Notes: a model not told the origin generated them from the sequence alone. Counted from the first letter of the stretch, positions 48,301 through 58,203 are shown. The stretch: 64,000 nucleotides of DNA from Cyanophora paradoxa (GCA_004431415.1 QPMI01000048.1:124001-188000), one strand, 5' to 3'. Numbers and translations: made by a program.

Positions 48301-48758
48301 GCTCGAGGCGGGCCGCCCCACAGGAAACCGGAGCCAGCGGCAGCGCCAGCCCCGCCGGCATCGCCGCCGGCGTCGCCGTCGGGATCGCGGTCCTCGCGGT
48401 TGTGGCAGGCCTCGCGGGCTACAGGTACCGAGCAATGTCCCTCCGCGCCGCCGAGGCCAGCAGGGCGGCTTTCGGCCCCGAGCTCGCCAACCCGGATCCG
48501 GCCGTCGACGTGTACGAGGGCGGCACCGCGGGGCCGGGGCCCGACTCTTCCGTCTCCCCTCGCAGGGCGCCCAGCATCAACAGCCCCTCCTTCACGCTCG
48601 GCGGCGAGGCCGCGGCCAGCCCCGCGGGCCTCGCGATCGCCCCACCCGAGCCGGCGCTGCTGGACGGTCCCGCGGCGTCCGCAGTGGCTCCCCCAAGCTT
48701 ACACCCAGGAGGGGCAGCATCGGAAGCCAGGCATAAGCTCATCCCCATAGTGATTTGA
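24373..48758 (+). CDS. Giant single-pass surface protein with PKD, IPT/TIG, filamin-like and REJ regions
   Basis: Probably a cell-surface adhesion or recognition protein of several thousand residues. A signal-peptide-like helix (FLRIRVFLQLLAVVALANIPE, about 24563-24625) is followed by dozens of exons, all plus strand. Order: unrecognised globular N-terminal unit (25060-28725); beta-rich exons including a PKD-like unit (30330-30600) and a Kre9-type NPTTDMVHTWHTQTISWTYWS stretch (33490); PKD repeats (35640-37315); a Cys-rich tandem (37490-37665); IPT/TIG repeats (37745-41145); filamin-like repeats (41190-44175); a REJ-like region (44511 to about 46620); a Pro/Thr/Ser stalk; a membrane helix (48343-48420) and a tail ending at 48758. 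N-glycosylation sequons are abundant. GT donors and CAG acceptors join in phase at the junctions I checked. The start codon is uncertain, and a split into two genes cannot be excluded. Confidence 0.75.
25060..28725 (+). other. N-terminal unit of the giant surface protein, not assigned to a family
   Basis: Exons read, in order: VLAYSQKVDTIVHTGHRVEL; VGSQLWGCVDKRRYSSPGPID and FYRRVLDFVHTKHELVVF; MFDDAKIRFNLSIPEH plus a His-rich loop; NLADELLGFSIADVLPNGG; FDLFLGWYMLLDVNVPDIFGF; ITFIRELDTIASRAAKKVQE; a helical exon (26622-27290) with LPPDLVKILEKIKNSAVEKG and KLWKTVKQKYAALKNW; DIFEFLWEGTGVMMGAKFG; FKKWFHEPQYTVPFGSSSFD; VTFGLGAYSVAPAILFV; QFGLRFFAGLLVDIDLIVF. The regular G-x-G and hydrophobic beta pattern suggests a conserved folded domain, possibly a beta-barrel-like or lipid-binding one, but I do not recognise it. 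Confidence 0.5.
35640..37315 (+). other. PKD repeat block of the giant surface protein
   Basis: Clearest unit at 35690-35860: FFWDFGDGSFETRAV ... VHHVYKYPGFYLVTVSISLAG, with the WDFGDG and YxxPGxYxVTV signature. A second unit has VVYDFGETAGSAS ... HEFSSPGRFNVSAVL (35960-36110). Further, more diverged units lie at 36220-36330 (ILSADVNTGDGPFNFEWTI), 36640-36870 (SFTSPGETRVRVLVANEFGND) and 36930-37310 (WWFTAPGEYAIFLRTYNDDG). PKD folds are Ig-like beta sandwiches common in surface proteins. Confidence 0.8.
37490..37665 (+). other. Tandem DACxVCGG cysteine repeats
   Basis: Two near-identical units: GCDLVPNSNLRMDACNVCGGDN and GCDKIPNSGLEYDACDVCGG (each shown in part), with a partial first unit before them. 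This C-D-x-x-P-N-S-x-x-x-x-D-x-C-x-V-C-G-G-D motif is a known tandem module of large extracellular proteins in protists and algae. Confidence 0.8.
37745..41145 (+). other. IPT/TIG repeat block of the giant surface protein
   Basis: Unit openings with the proline, G-G and L-x-V/G pattern of IPT/TIG domains: VRSVFPVAGPIRGGTSLTLL (37765), LTALHPAAGSAAGGLALTLTG (38197), IEGLVPRIAPLSGGSALSI (39079), and IESVHPDVVLFRDFNNSVGY ... VRIVGGNF (40745). Each is followed by a VxC-type strand and an ending such as FSFADGIASSNPLFFYYYG or VSNDGSAWSSST. Less clear units lie at 38816-39010, 39450-39805 and 39855-40190. Confidence 0.75.
41190..44175 (+). other. Filamin-like repeat block of the giant surface protein
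   Basis: Repeats carry the D-x-F-G-N signature near the middle strand: SIRDAFGNVADAV (41675), RRDSFGNLSGTT (42180), LRDRFGNPVDAPPWQAAF (43750). They end in a linker of the form L-T-V-x-x-G (SQANLTVQPG, SANLTIVAG, FVTVKPG). The block is interrupted by the unusual intron containing the element at 42499-43067. Confidence 0.65.
42499..43067. mobile_element. Possible non-autonomous inverted-repeat element or introner inside a receptor intron
   Basis: The intron between NLTIVAG and PLSITASRL (about 42438-43119) is far longer than its neighbours. Inside it, TGCAAGGGGGGAA (42499-42511) and its exact reverse complement TTCCCCCCTTGCA (43055-43067) bracket 569 bases. The right end can also fold on itself (GCAAGGGGG ... 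CCCCCTTGC). The interior has a direct repeat of about 60 bases (near 42675-42735 and 42773-42825, both containing GGTTCCATGCAGAA) and is free of the GTAC/CTAG palindromes seen elsewhere. No transposase is encoded. No clear target-site duplication was found. The long plus-strand open frame across it (42622-43074) would break the receptor if read through. Confidence 0.5.
44511..46620 (+). other. REJ-like region of the giant surface protein
   Basis: Opens GPSKFSGCSDISFSGALSYG, then YHWSARSEN, and LPAGVYELSLTVSTSWGMQS, the pattern of REJ domains in polycystin-1 and sperm receptor proteins (C-x-x-L-x-L-D/S-G-S-x-S-Y-G, W-x-W, Y-x-F-x-L-x-V). Later parts: VVDASLSFDPDEPEAGSAGLLFEWTC (45250-45330), SASVECASHPSMGRLVL, and a helical Asn/Ser-rich part after 46440. 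Polycystin-type multi-pass channels do not follow; the protein ends with one membrane helix. Confidence 0.7.
47960..48758 (+). other. Mucin-like stalk, membrane helix and cytoplasmic tail of the giant surface protein
   Basis: About 120 residues rich in Pro, Thr, Ser and Ala (SATPSPSAPLSPTPTAAP onward) form an O-glycosylation-prone stalk. Then comes the helix GIAAGVAVGIAVLAVVAGLAG at about 48355-48417, stopped by YRYR, and a tail of about 110 residues with Ser/Pro motifs (SPRRAPSINSPSF) ending KLIPIVI. Confidence 0.8.
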
Positions 48759-49537
48759 TGTTATTGTATTAATATTTTAGGGTAGGAAAGCTCTATATCT
48801 TTCACGATTTCGTGATCAGAGCCTCGGAGTCTCTCAGAGTCTAGACGGCACTTGTGTTAATATTTGATCGTATTTCGTATTTTCAGCCTTATGATATCGC
48901 CGAGTAGGCCGGGCCATATGCATGATCATGATGAGGAGCTCGAGCGCTAGCTCGGGCCGCGGGCCGCCGGGGGCCCGCGGCCCGCAGAGCTGCAAACAGA
49001 ATTCGGATATTAATGTGCATGTGTGCATGTGCATGTGCGTGAACGTTGCGAGTCGGGAGGTGCCGCGGTACCGGTGATCATGATGAGCTCGGAAATGTTG
49101 CGCATCGATATCGGCCCCAGTGCGCTTCGCCTTCGCGCGGCCGCGCGTCTCGCCGTCTCCGGCGGGCGGCGGCAGCGCGTCTCTGCGACAGCGATCGTCC
49201 TAGAATAATTAATGACGTCCTTTATAGCTAGCTATAATGAAATGAAATCGATGCAAATGTTAATATCAATCTAAATACGAGAACAAGCACGTGTGCCCTC
49301 AAAGTTCGACAAGGCGCTTCCAACACGGGCGGACGTCTTCCGGATCTGTGGGCGAAGGGACCAAGAGACGGTGTGGTGCTATATATAGAGCCAGGGGCGC
49401 GGTACCGGTGGCGCTCATATGATCGGCCCGAGGGCGGATCCGGAGCCGGATGGGGGGGAGCAGGGAAGGATAGAGCAGGGAAGGGGGAGGGGGGAGTGGG
49501 TCGTGCAGGGGTACAGAGGTCGCGTGGGTCGGGCTGC
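48759..49537. other. Convergent intergenic spacer
   Basis: Lies between the 3' ends of the giant receptor and the polymerase gene. It holds an AT-rich start (48759-48780), a GC palindrome (GGGCCGCGGGCC types near 48955-48985), a short GTGCATGT run near 49015-49040, and no convincing gene. Terminators or poly-A signals could not be assigned with confidence. Confidence 0.5.
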
Positions 49538-52500
49538 TCAGCCGAGGTTGCGGTTCTGGGGCGGCTCGTACTTCATCTCCAGCACCTCAAAGACGTCCTG
49601 GGGTACGCGATTTAGAGTGCAGAGGGGGGAGGGAAGGGGTACGATAGCGAACCTCCTCGCGGAAGACAGGGAAGGGCCGCTCCTCGCTAATGATCGCCAT
49701 CTGAGGGTAGAGTGAGGGGTACTGGATGGGGACAGGGGGGTGGAAAGGAAGGGGGTACGCGCCTGGCGGTCGCGGGCGACCCGTCGGATGGTTTTCTCGC
49801 TCAGGCACATCCCGAGGGTGCGCGCCTGCGCGCGCGGGGGGTACACGTTTCACGCCGCGAAAGCCAGAGGCGTGACGAGGGGAGGGGGAGGGGCGCGCCT
49901 TCAGGCGCATGCGGCGGTTGAACAGGCCCGATCCCGTGCTGGCAGAAGAAAGAACAAGTCAGGGGAGGCGACGGGGGCGAGAGGGGTACGGCGCACAAGT
50001 AGAGGAGGGAGCAGGCCCAGTGCTCGTAGGGTACGACGATGACGTCCAGGCGGCGGTGGGGTAGCATTTTGGAGGGGTCCTTCTCGTCGGGAAGCCGGCA
50101 TACCCCAAAGAACCGCTGAGTCGTCACTGGGGGTACGGGATTACAGGTCAGGGGGCACGGGAACGGGGAGGACGGTACGGAAACGCACGGCGTGGGGCGT
50201 CGGCGCCGGGGGGTAGACCCTCGTTGTCGGTCGAGAGGCTGAAGGGGTACAGACAATCAGAAGGGGCGCATCGGGGGGGTACACTGATGGGAGGGCGGAC
50301 GTCAGCGTATCCGTGAGGAAGCCGCTCGCAGAGAGCGTCTCGAGGATGGGCTGCGGGGGTACGTGAGGCGCGCGACTTAGGGGGGGGGGGGGGCGGGCGG
50401 CCCGCGGCGTACCCCCAGGGCGCCCATGTGCTGCGATTGGCCGAAGTCAGGAAGGGGAAAAAGCCGGCGGGGTACCATGGGAGGGGGAAAGGCGCACCAG
50501 GGTACCGCTCGGGTGGCTCACAAGCACGTCGCAGTCCCCACAGTCAGCCTGCGATCAAATTTGGATCGAATCTCGGATCGAATTCGAGAGGCCCCGGCGA
50601 GCCGGCGCACCTTTCCGCGCCGGAAGGAGCCACAGCAGACGACCAGGAACCCCGGGTCGATCTTCCGCGCGGCCAGTTTCACCTCGTGCTCGATCCGTGC
50701 CACCTAGAAGGGGGTACACGGACGTTAGCACTGTAGATGACATAGGGGGTACATGGTTGAACCTCGGCACGCGGGATTCGCTTGAGGAAGTCCTGAGGGG
50801 CGCGGGTAAGAAGGGGGGGGGGAATTTGGCCGGGGGTACGGCGCACATCGCGCAGGCGGAGGCCGATCTGCTGCGCCGAGTTGAGCTCGTCGCGCTGCGG
50901 GCGTTCGGGACCGTCAGCTCAGATCTGAGAATCCGGCCCCAGCGCAGAGCCGCCCGTCCCCCCCCCCCCCCCCCCCCCCCCCCGGATCAAATTGCGCACG
51001 TGCTGGACGAGGTCCTCGAGGGTCCTGTACCCCCTCGCGTACAGGTCCCGCGCCGTCTTCGGTCCAATCCCTGCGACGGGGCGTGACTCGAAAACAGGGG
51101 CGGGGGGGGGGGGGGAACTTGAGAAAGGCGTACCCCAGATGGTCTGGAAGAGGACGTAGGTCTTTAGCGGGTCGGTGTGAGCCATGTTGCGGATCTGCGG
51201 GGGGTACGGGTCGAGTTAGAGGACGGGGGTACAGGAACGGGCCGCGGGGACGCCGACGTACCCGCTGCAGCGTCCCCGTCGCGATGATCTGGTCGACCTG
51301 TGCGCGCGAACTGAGACTCCGTACCCCCGGGGAACGGCGTACCCTGTCGGACTGACCTTCTCGATGACGCCCTTCCCGATGTTCCGCATACCCTTCAGGT
51401 CAGCCCCCTCCAGCACCTGTGGCGGAAGGAAGGAAATAAGAAGCGGGAAACAAAACGGGGCGGAAAAGGGCGCGGGTTCGGACCTCGAAGGGGAGGTTCT
51501 TTATGACGATGGCGGCGCGGCCGAGGGAGTAGGCGCGGAAGCCATCGTTGTGGAAGCCGCGAGCGTCCGATAGCTCCTTAAGCTCCTCCAGCACCTTGGC
51601 TCTGCCGCCCGCAAACCAAAGATCAGCTTGTTGTTGTCTTTGGATCAGATCAGATTGGATCAGATCAGATCTGACACTGACATCTTCACGTTTGCCTCGA
51701 TGGGCTGCGGGCGCGGGCGGTCCGGCCGCTGCGGCGGCTCGCCCTCCCGGGGTACGCGGGGCCTCCGGTCCTTCGAAAAGTCCCAGGGGGACAGCACCTG
51801 CGGGGGTACAAGCTCAAATCTCGCATCTGGGCGAAATCTTGAGCGAGATGCATCCCGCACCAGGCTGGGGTCGACTCCGGAGGGGAGCGGTTTGCTCGTC
51901 GCGCCCCCCTCGTCCATGCGGGGGTACCACCGCCTCGTCTCGCCTGGCCACCTTCGGCCGGGTGGGCGGGGGCCGCGGGGGGTAGCGCGGGGGTAGAAGG
52001 GGGAAGGGGTACCGCTGCATCCAGGAGCGCGGGTCAGTCCTGTCGGCTTCGCCGCGGGAGAGGAACTCTTCCAGCGCTGCGGGGGGTACCGGGTTCAGGC
52101 CGGGGGGAGGTGGGGGGGGGAGCGGAGGGGAAGGAGAGGGGGGGAAGGGGGGGGGACTGACTTAGGGTCGGGGAGGAGCCCTCCTGGTCCAGCTCGGCGG
52201 GGAACACAGTCCTGGGTACGGAGTTTGGTCTTGGGGCCCGAAAGGGGGTACAGGCGGGGAAAGGCGGACCGGCAGGGCGGGGCGGGGCAGGAGTACCATG
52301 CGCCGGACGACAGAGCGAATTTCGGGTCCGAACAGTTCGGCGCCTGCGGGCGTGCGTGGCGCGTGGGCGGGCGGCGCCGGCGCAGCGAACAACGGCGACA
52401 ACCAAAGCGCACCTGCCACGCGGCGGCGAGCTCGCGCTGGCGGATGCGGGCGATGTGCGCGGCGCTCGCCTCGCGCGCCTGCGCCGCAACCGCCCACACC

Positions 52501-54349
52501 GCCGCCGCCAACTCCTGCAGGCCTGCGCCCCGCCCCGCCCCGTCGGTCCCGCTCGGAATCCTCGCGCGGGCCGGGGGCGGGGGCGGCGCACTGCGCGGGC
52601 GGCGGGGCGCGTCGTCGCCGGAGTGCCGCCGCTTGCCGGCGGCGGGTCCCGAGGGGCCGCCGAGATCCATGGCCTCCTCCGGATCCCCCTCGCGCTCGCG
52701 CTGCGTGGCCGGCACCGACTCGCCCGCGCCGCCGCCGGCGCCGGTCCCGGCGTCGATGCCGCCCCACTCCTCCTCCTCCGCCGCCGCCGCCAGCGCCGCC
52801 TGGCCCCGGGCAGCGTCAGTCGCAGCGGGCGGGCCCGGCGCTGGCGCTGGCGGCGCGCCTGGTGGACGAGCTGCGCGGGGGCGTTCGCGAAGCCAAGGTA
52901 CCGTGCCAGCAGGCCTGCCGTCCGCGTCGACGTCCCCGTCCCGCCCCCGCCCGAGCCGCCCTGCGCGCTCGACGTCAGAACGAGGACCGGCATTCAGGAG
53001 CTGGCCACGGGAGGCGCCGCACTGCCGCCTGGTGGTCGTCTTCGAGCTCTGTCTGCGTGGCGCCTTCGCCTTCGTCCTCGCAGAGCCTCAGGCGCCGCGC
53101 GCGGCGCGGCGGGCTGCCGCCGACGCTGCTGCTAGGGCCCTCCCGGCCGGGCGAGCTCGGCCCGGTGGCGGCGGGCGGGAGCAGGAGCGGGGCGGCGGCC
53201 GCCAGGAAGCCGTACGCGAGGCCGCCGTCGTCGTCGGGCGAGCTGGGCGCGTGCGCCGCCGGCTTGGCGGGCGACGGAGTGGCGCCGACCCACTCTCCGC
53301 TCCTGAACCGGAACTTCCTCCGCTTCCTCGTCGCGCCGTCGGCGGCCGCGCCCGGCGACGCGAACGCGGACTGGCTGTCGGCCCACAGAAACTGGGAGGC
53401 CGTGAGCTGCTCGCCCCCGTTCGCCGCCGCCCACGCCGGGCACGTCGGCGGCGGCGGCGGAGGGGGCGGCGGAGGCGCCCCGAGCAGCGTTCGGCACGTA
53501 GTTGCCTGAGACATCGCCTGGGACGGCTCCGCCGCGGCTGCTTCCGGCAGGTCGCCCGCGTCCATGGCGAGGCTGCAGCTGAGGAAGTCTTCCGCGCTTT
53601 CGTGCGGCCTCAGGCGCTCGCGCGGCGACGTCTCGTCGCCGTCGGCCGCGGCGCCATGCTCCGCGCTGGGCGCTGGCTTGAGGGCCCCGGAAGAAGAAGA
53701 AGAGGAGCTCGCGCGGGGCGGGGCGCTCCGCGGAGAAGCGGCGGGCGATGCGGAAGCGCTGGAATGCGCCCTGGGCGTCAGTGCGACGCTCGCCGGCCGG
53801 ACGCTGCTGCCGCTGCCGCTGCTGCTGCTCGTGTCCGGTCCGGCAGTCGGCGTCGCGAGGACCACGTAGCCCTCCTCCGGCATGCGCTTCTTTTCGTTCG
53901 CGCACGCGATGAGCCACTTGGGGTCCACGAAGTGCGCTTTGGGGATCTGGGAGCGCGCGTCGGTCAGCCAGGCGAACGTGCTCCCTCGAGGCGGGAAGCA
54001 GAGGCGAAGGGCGAGGTCGAGGCGGGAAACAAACCTCGCTGAGACGAAGGTCGTCGGCGATGCCCTTGAGCGAGCGCTTCGTGACGACGTGCGTGGTGCG
54101 GCCGGGCTCCAGCTTCGCGTGCACCGCGAAGCCTGCGGTCGGGCGCGCGCGCGTGAGCGGAAGAGCTCTAAGGGGATAGTCTGCAGCTCTGGGGAGCGTG
54201 GTGAGAGGCGGTGGCGGACCGAGCTTGACCGCATTCTCTCGCAGGATCTTGAGGCGCGGGCCGCCGATACCGGGCTCGTGGATGTACACGGCCACATCCG
54301 AGACCACAGCGGAGGCGACCGGACTGGCCTTCTTCTTCTTCGGCGGCAT
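49538..54349 (-). CDS. POLL: DNA polymerase lambda-like family X polymerase with N-terminal BRCT domain
   Basis: Gap-filling nuclear repair polymerase for base excision and end joining. From the start at 54349 (MPPKKKK): BRCT domain in three exons (AVYIHEPGIGGPRLKIL, FAVHAKLEPGRTTHVVTKRSLKG, HFVDPKWLIACANEKKR); a long Ser/Pro/Ala-rich linker (53830-52100); 8-kDa lyase region (GFHNDGFRAYSLGRAAIVIKNLPFE, GADLKGMRNIGKGVIEKV); helix-hairpin-helix (VAGIGPKTARDLYARGYRTLEDL); palm with CCGSFRRG, GDCDVLVSH carrying the first two catalytic Asp, and RRLDVIVVPYEHWACSLLY carrying the third; thumb ending DVFEVLEMKYEPPQNRNLG. All three catalytic aspartates and the GS motif are present. Several introns start with GC. 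The gene is divergent from the lipase maturation factor gene, and a diverged copy starts at 62204. Confidence 0.92.
49701..49762 (-). other. GC-AG intron near the end of the polymerase gene
   Basis: Exon ends RVARDRQ (CGCCAG) and the next starts at phase 0 with MAIISEERPFPVFREE. The 62-base gap begins GCGCGTACCCC. Using the GT inside it would leave one extra base and break the frame, so the GC is the working donor. Confidence 0.75.
49826..49898 (-). other. GC-AG intron in the polymerase palm/thumb region
   Basis: GLFNRRMRLK joins ARTLGMCLSEKTIRR, matching the FNRSMR...KGMSLSE region of lambda-type polymerases. The 73-base gap starts GCGCGCCCC and ends GCGCGCAG. In-frame GT sites lie only 19-28 bases from the acceptor, too close. 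Confidence 0.75.
50958..50983. repeat. Poly-C run (poly-G in the sense of the polymerase gene)
   Basis: About 26 C residues on the plus strand. On the gene's own strand it is a G run just after VQHVRNLI, so it is not a pyrimidine tract, unlike the C runs of the myosin introns. Confidence 0.85.
52800..52858 (-). other. GC-AG intron in the polymerase linker, with no GT inside it
   Basis: The 59-base gap between ...QLVHQ and [14 protein letters not shown] begins GCGCGCC and ends GGGGCCAG. It contains no GT at all, and its length is not a multiple of three, so it must be removed to enter the downstream frame. The second gene copy has the same junction (63689-63758), where reading through hits a stop. 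Confidence 0.85.
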
Positions 54350-54412
54350 CAGCCAGCCGCGCCGCTTGAACTGCAACCGCTGCTGTACCCCAACGTCGCG
54401 ACCTTCAGCCCG
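54350..54412. promoter_or_regulatory. 63-base divergent interval between polymerase and lipase maturation factor starts
   Basis: The two ATG codons point away from each other with only 63 bases between them (if the polymerase starts at 54349). Both core promoters must therefore lie here or overlap the opposite gene's first exon. No TATA-like motif is visible. Confidence 0.55.
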
Positions 54413-57400
54413 ATGCGGAGGCGCGGCGGGGCCGGTGGCGGGGAGGAGCGCGGCTCTGGAGACGATGCAGACGCGCGGGCGGCCGCGCCAGATCCGCCGC
54501 CACCGAAACCTACCAGCGGTACCTCCCAGAAGCCCGCGAGCGGCGCTCCGGCGTCGGATACGTACTACGCCACCCGCATTGCGATCGTACGCCTGTTGAA
54601 TGCCGTGTACTTGGTGCGTGCGCTCTCTTCCGATTACCGACCAGGCCGCTCACGCGCAGCTCGGCGCCGCTCGCACGCTTGCGTGCGCAGATCGCTTTCG
54701 CGGTCGGCTTCCACCAGCTGCTCCCGCTGGTCGGCTCCCGCGGCTTGCTTCCCGCTCGGCTCTACATGGAGCGAATGCGGTCGGGCTACTGCGGGGCGAC
54801 CTGCGCGTGGGAAGTCCCCTCGCTCTTCTGGTTCGTTCCGGAGGCCGACCTCGACTCGGCGATGCGAGTCGCGTGCGCCTCGGGCGCGGCCGTCGCCGCC
54901 ATTGGCGTCGTGACAGGAGCCTCCAACTTCTTCCTTATGATGGCCCTCTGGGTCCTGTACACGAGCATAAGGAACATCGGCCAGGCGTTCTACGGTGCCC
55001 GGGCCTTGTATGCATGCGCGCGGTTCTGGCTATAAGCTGACGCGCCGCCGCAGGCTTCGGTCGGCCGCCCTCCTCCCACCCCCCCTCCCGCACCGGATCC
55101 GACTGACGCTCCCCCGGCCCGCGCAGGCTGGGAGATTCAGGTAGCCCCTCTCTCCGCCTGCGTGGCTGCGCGGTGCCGACGCGCAGGTACCCCCCCTCAG
55201 CTGACCGAGACCGGGTTCCTGGCCGCTTTCCTGTGCCCCCTCTTCTCCCTCCGGCCTGCCCCCCGCTCCTCCCCCCCCTCCCGCCCCGTCATCTGGCTCT
55301 TCCGCTGGCTCGCCTTCCGCATCATGCTCGGCGCGGTACCCCCGTTCACTTCTCTCCCGTACCCCTCCCGCGCCCGATTCTCTGTACCCCCAGGGCCTCA
55401 TCAAGATCCGCTCGCACGACACCTGCTGGCGCGACCTCACGTGCCTCGACTACCACTTTGAGACTCAGGTACCCCTCAGCCCCCTCGCAATCTTCCCCCC
55501 CGCCTCCTAACCTTGTACCCCCGGCAGCCCATCCCCAATCCCCTCTCCTGGTACGTCCACCAGCTTCCCCACGCCTTCCAGGTACCCCCCCCTTCCTCCC
55601 CCTCCGCCGCCCGCTCTCTTCGCCATCGGGGGTACGCCGACCACGTCCTTTGGTGCAGGCGTTCCAGGTCCTCGTGAATCACGTCGTCGAGCTCGCTCTA
55701 CCCTTCCTCGCGATGCTGCCGTACCCCCTCCCGCGCCGCCTTCGCCGGCCGCTCCGCCTCGCCTGCGGCGCCGCCTTCGCGCACTTCATGCTGGGTATCA
55801 TAATCAGGTTCGCTGTGCGGGTTCGAATCCCGCCGCGCCTCTTCCTCTCTCACCCCGGTACCCCCGCAGCGGCAACTACTCCTTCCTCAACTGGCTCACC
55901 ATCGTACCCTGCCTCGCTTTCTTTGACGACGCGTTCCTGGTACGGCGTACCCCCCTGGAACTCTGTACTCGCGTCTAATTCCGGTACCCCATCATCAGCT
56001 CGGGGGCTCTGGGTACCGTCCCTGGCTCTTCTTCTGCTTCCTTCTACCCGGCGAGTTCGCCGCTGCCAAGGCCGCCGCCTCCTCTCCCCCCATGAAGGCG
56101 CCCCCCCTCCCCAGCCTTATTCTCCTCCTCTCCCCCCCCCCGTCCCGGGTATCTGAACCTTCAACAGGGCCGGCTGCGTACCCCCATTCGAGCCGCCCGG
56201 GATCTCGTCCTCGTCGCCCTGATCGCGTACCTCTCCCGGGGTCCGTACCCCGCACCTGCCCCCCCGCTCTACGTACCCCCCTCCTACTAACCCTCCGCGA
56301 ACAGGTCCTGTCCACAATCTTTTCTTCGCGGACCAGCAGGTTCGATGATGTACCCCGGGTCAATGTTCCCGACCCGACTCGATCCCAGGTTATGAACACG
56401 TCCTTCGACAAGTTCGCCCTCGTGAACACATACGGTACCCCTTTCCATCCTGCCCCGTACCCCGATTTCGACGCGGTACCCCTAGGCGCCTTTGGCACGG
56501 TGGGGAAGCAGCGCCCGGAGGTCGTGCTCCTGGGTACGAACGACACACACATCGGCCCGGGTACCGTCTGGCGCGCCCCTATTCCCTCTCGCACCGCCTA
56601 TACCCACTTTATTACGCATTACCCCTCTCCCTTCTCCTAGGAGGGAGTACGAGTTCAAGTGCAAGCCGGGGAGCGTGGGGCGGAGGCCGTGCGTCGTGGC
56701 GCCTTACCACCTCCGCCTCGACTGGCAGGTGAGGAAGCTGGGGGAGGGGGGGGGGGCGGGGGGGGAAGGGGGGGAAGGAGGAGAGGGGGAACCTGGGCCC
56801 CTCGCGGGCGTGGCGGAGGCGTTGGGCGCGGTAGATCCTCTCATACCATCCCACCCCGGCCGAGGGCCGAGGGCAGCCCACCCCTTTGCTCCTCCCTGAC
56901 GGCGGCTCCGCCCCCCGCCCCCCCCACCCCCACCCCACCCCCACCCCCAAAGGTGTGGTTCGCGGCGATGTCGTCGTACCAGCAGCACCCCTGGCTCGTC
57001 GCCCTCGCCGCCAAGGTCCGCCCCGCCCCCCGCCCCCTAGGCGTCCGCCCGCCCCGCCCCGGGCTGCTGGCTTCCTCCTCGTTCCTTATCATGCGCCCGC
57101 CCCGCCCCGCCCCGCCCCGCCCCGCCTAGGCTCTATTGGCCCGCTAGATCGCTTGCTGCACGGCTCCGCCCCTTTCCCGCCGGTCTGACGGGCCGCGGGC
57201 CGCCGTCAGTTCCTGCGGGGGGACGAGGGGGCGCGCTCGCTGGTCGCGGGGGACCCCTTCGAGGGCGCCTCCCCTCCCGCCTTCGTCAAGGTGCGTCAAG
57301 GCCTTCTGGGTCCAGAATGGGATAGGGGTAAAGGGGCCGAGGGATTTAGGACGGAGGTGCGCGGCGACGGAGGTGCGCGGCGACGGCGCGGCGAACTGAG

Positions 57401-57948
57401 ATGAGAAGCACTTGGATGGATGGTGTGCGCGGAGGGCGGGGCGGCGTGGGAGGGGGCTCCTGGGACTAGGAGGGGACGCTCTGCCTCTGGCTTGCTGGCT
57501 CTACGAAGAACGTCAACGTCGCTTCCAAGCGGCGTCCTCGCTCGCTTGCGAAGCCCTCACTCGCTCGCGCGCCCCGCGCAGGCGGACCTCTACCTCTACC
57601 GCTTCACCCGCTGGGGCAGCCCCGAGGCCCAGGCCCGCCCCCCGCCGCGCCCCCGCCCCGCCCCCCGCCCCGCCCCGCCGCCCGTCGCGCTCCTCGAGCT
57701 CGATGCTTCGGGGTCCCCTGCTTAGGCTTCTCTCCGAACGCGCGCCCTAAGCACCGCGGCTAGCTAACGACCGCGGCTAGCTATAGCGCTGTTACCTCCT
57801 CTCTCACGCGCGCGCACAGGCGGGCGCCTGGTGGGTGCGGGAGCGCCTCCGCGAGTACCTGCCCCCCGTATCCCTCGACAACCCGAGCCTGCGGGCCTAC
57901 CTCGCCCAGCTCGGCTGGCAGCCCCCCGACTTCGCCCCGCTCAGGTGA
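54413..57948 (+). CDS. LMF: Lipase maturation factor (LMF1/LMF2 family), ER membrane protein
   Basis: In animals, LMF proteins help secreted lipases and other disulphide-bonded proteins fold in the ER. After a Gly/Ala/Pro-rich N-terminus: ATRIAIVRLLNAVYL joined to IAFAVGFHQLLPLVGSRGLLPARLY; WEVPSLFWFVP; FFLMMALWVLYTSIRNIGQAFYG/GWEIQ; LTETGFLAAFLCPLF; WLFRWLAFRIMLGA; GLIKIRSHDTCWRDLTCLDYHFETQ; PIPNPLSWYVHQLPHAFQ; FQVLVNHVVELALPF; SGNYSFLNWLTIVPCLAFFDDAFL; then MNTSFDKFALVNTYG, FGTVGKQRPEVVLLGTND, REYEFKCKPGSVGRRP, VAPYHLRLDWQVWFAAM, AFVKADLYLYRFTRWG and AWWVRERLREYLPPVSL. These blocks follow the family in order over its full length. Several hydrophobic helices are visible. Introns are short and mostly start GTACCCC. 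Exons between 55990 and 56380 are the least certain. Confidence 0.93.
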
Positions 57949-58203
57949 CCCTGAGCCGGGCGGCTCGCACATACATACACACGGGATGTTATTGATATCG
58001 ATGGCGTTCACTTTACATTTCTGCAAATAAGTACGATGCATGTGCACTGTACAGAGACTGAACAGCTGCAGGAGAGCGGGGCCAGAGGAGCTTAGGAGCG
58101 AGGATCATCGGATAGCTATAGGAAGCTAAGGGGCGAGAGCTGAAGAAGAAGCGAGCTAAGCAGCGGGGGGCAGAGCAATCGACGTCAACGACGCCCCAAC
58201 GAA

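Noticed and set aside
24373-48758. Polycystin-1 orthologue
   Set aside because: PKD and REJ regions are present, but there is no GAIN/GPS-like site, PLAT domain or multi-pass channel; the protein ends with one helix and a short tail.
52225-54042. 605-residue plus-strand frame opposite the polymerase linker
   Set aside because: It is the longest uninterrupted frame in the window, but the opposite strand carries BRCT and linker exons and the translation is Arg/Ala/Gly repeats typical of antisense GC-rich DNA.
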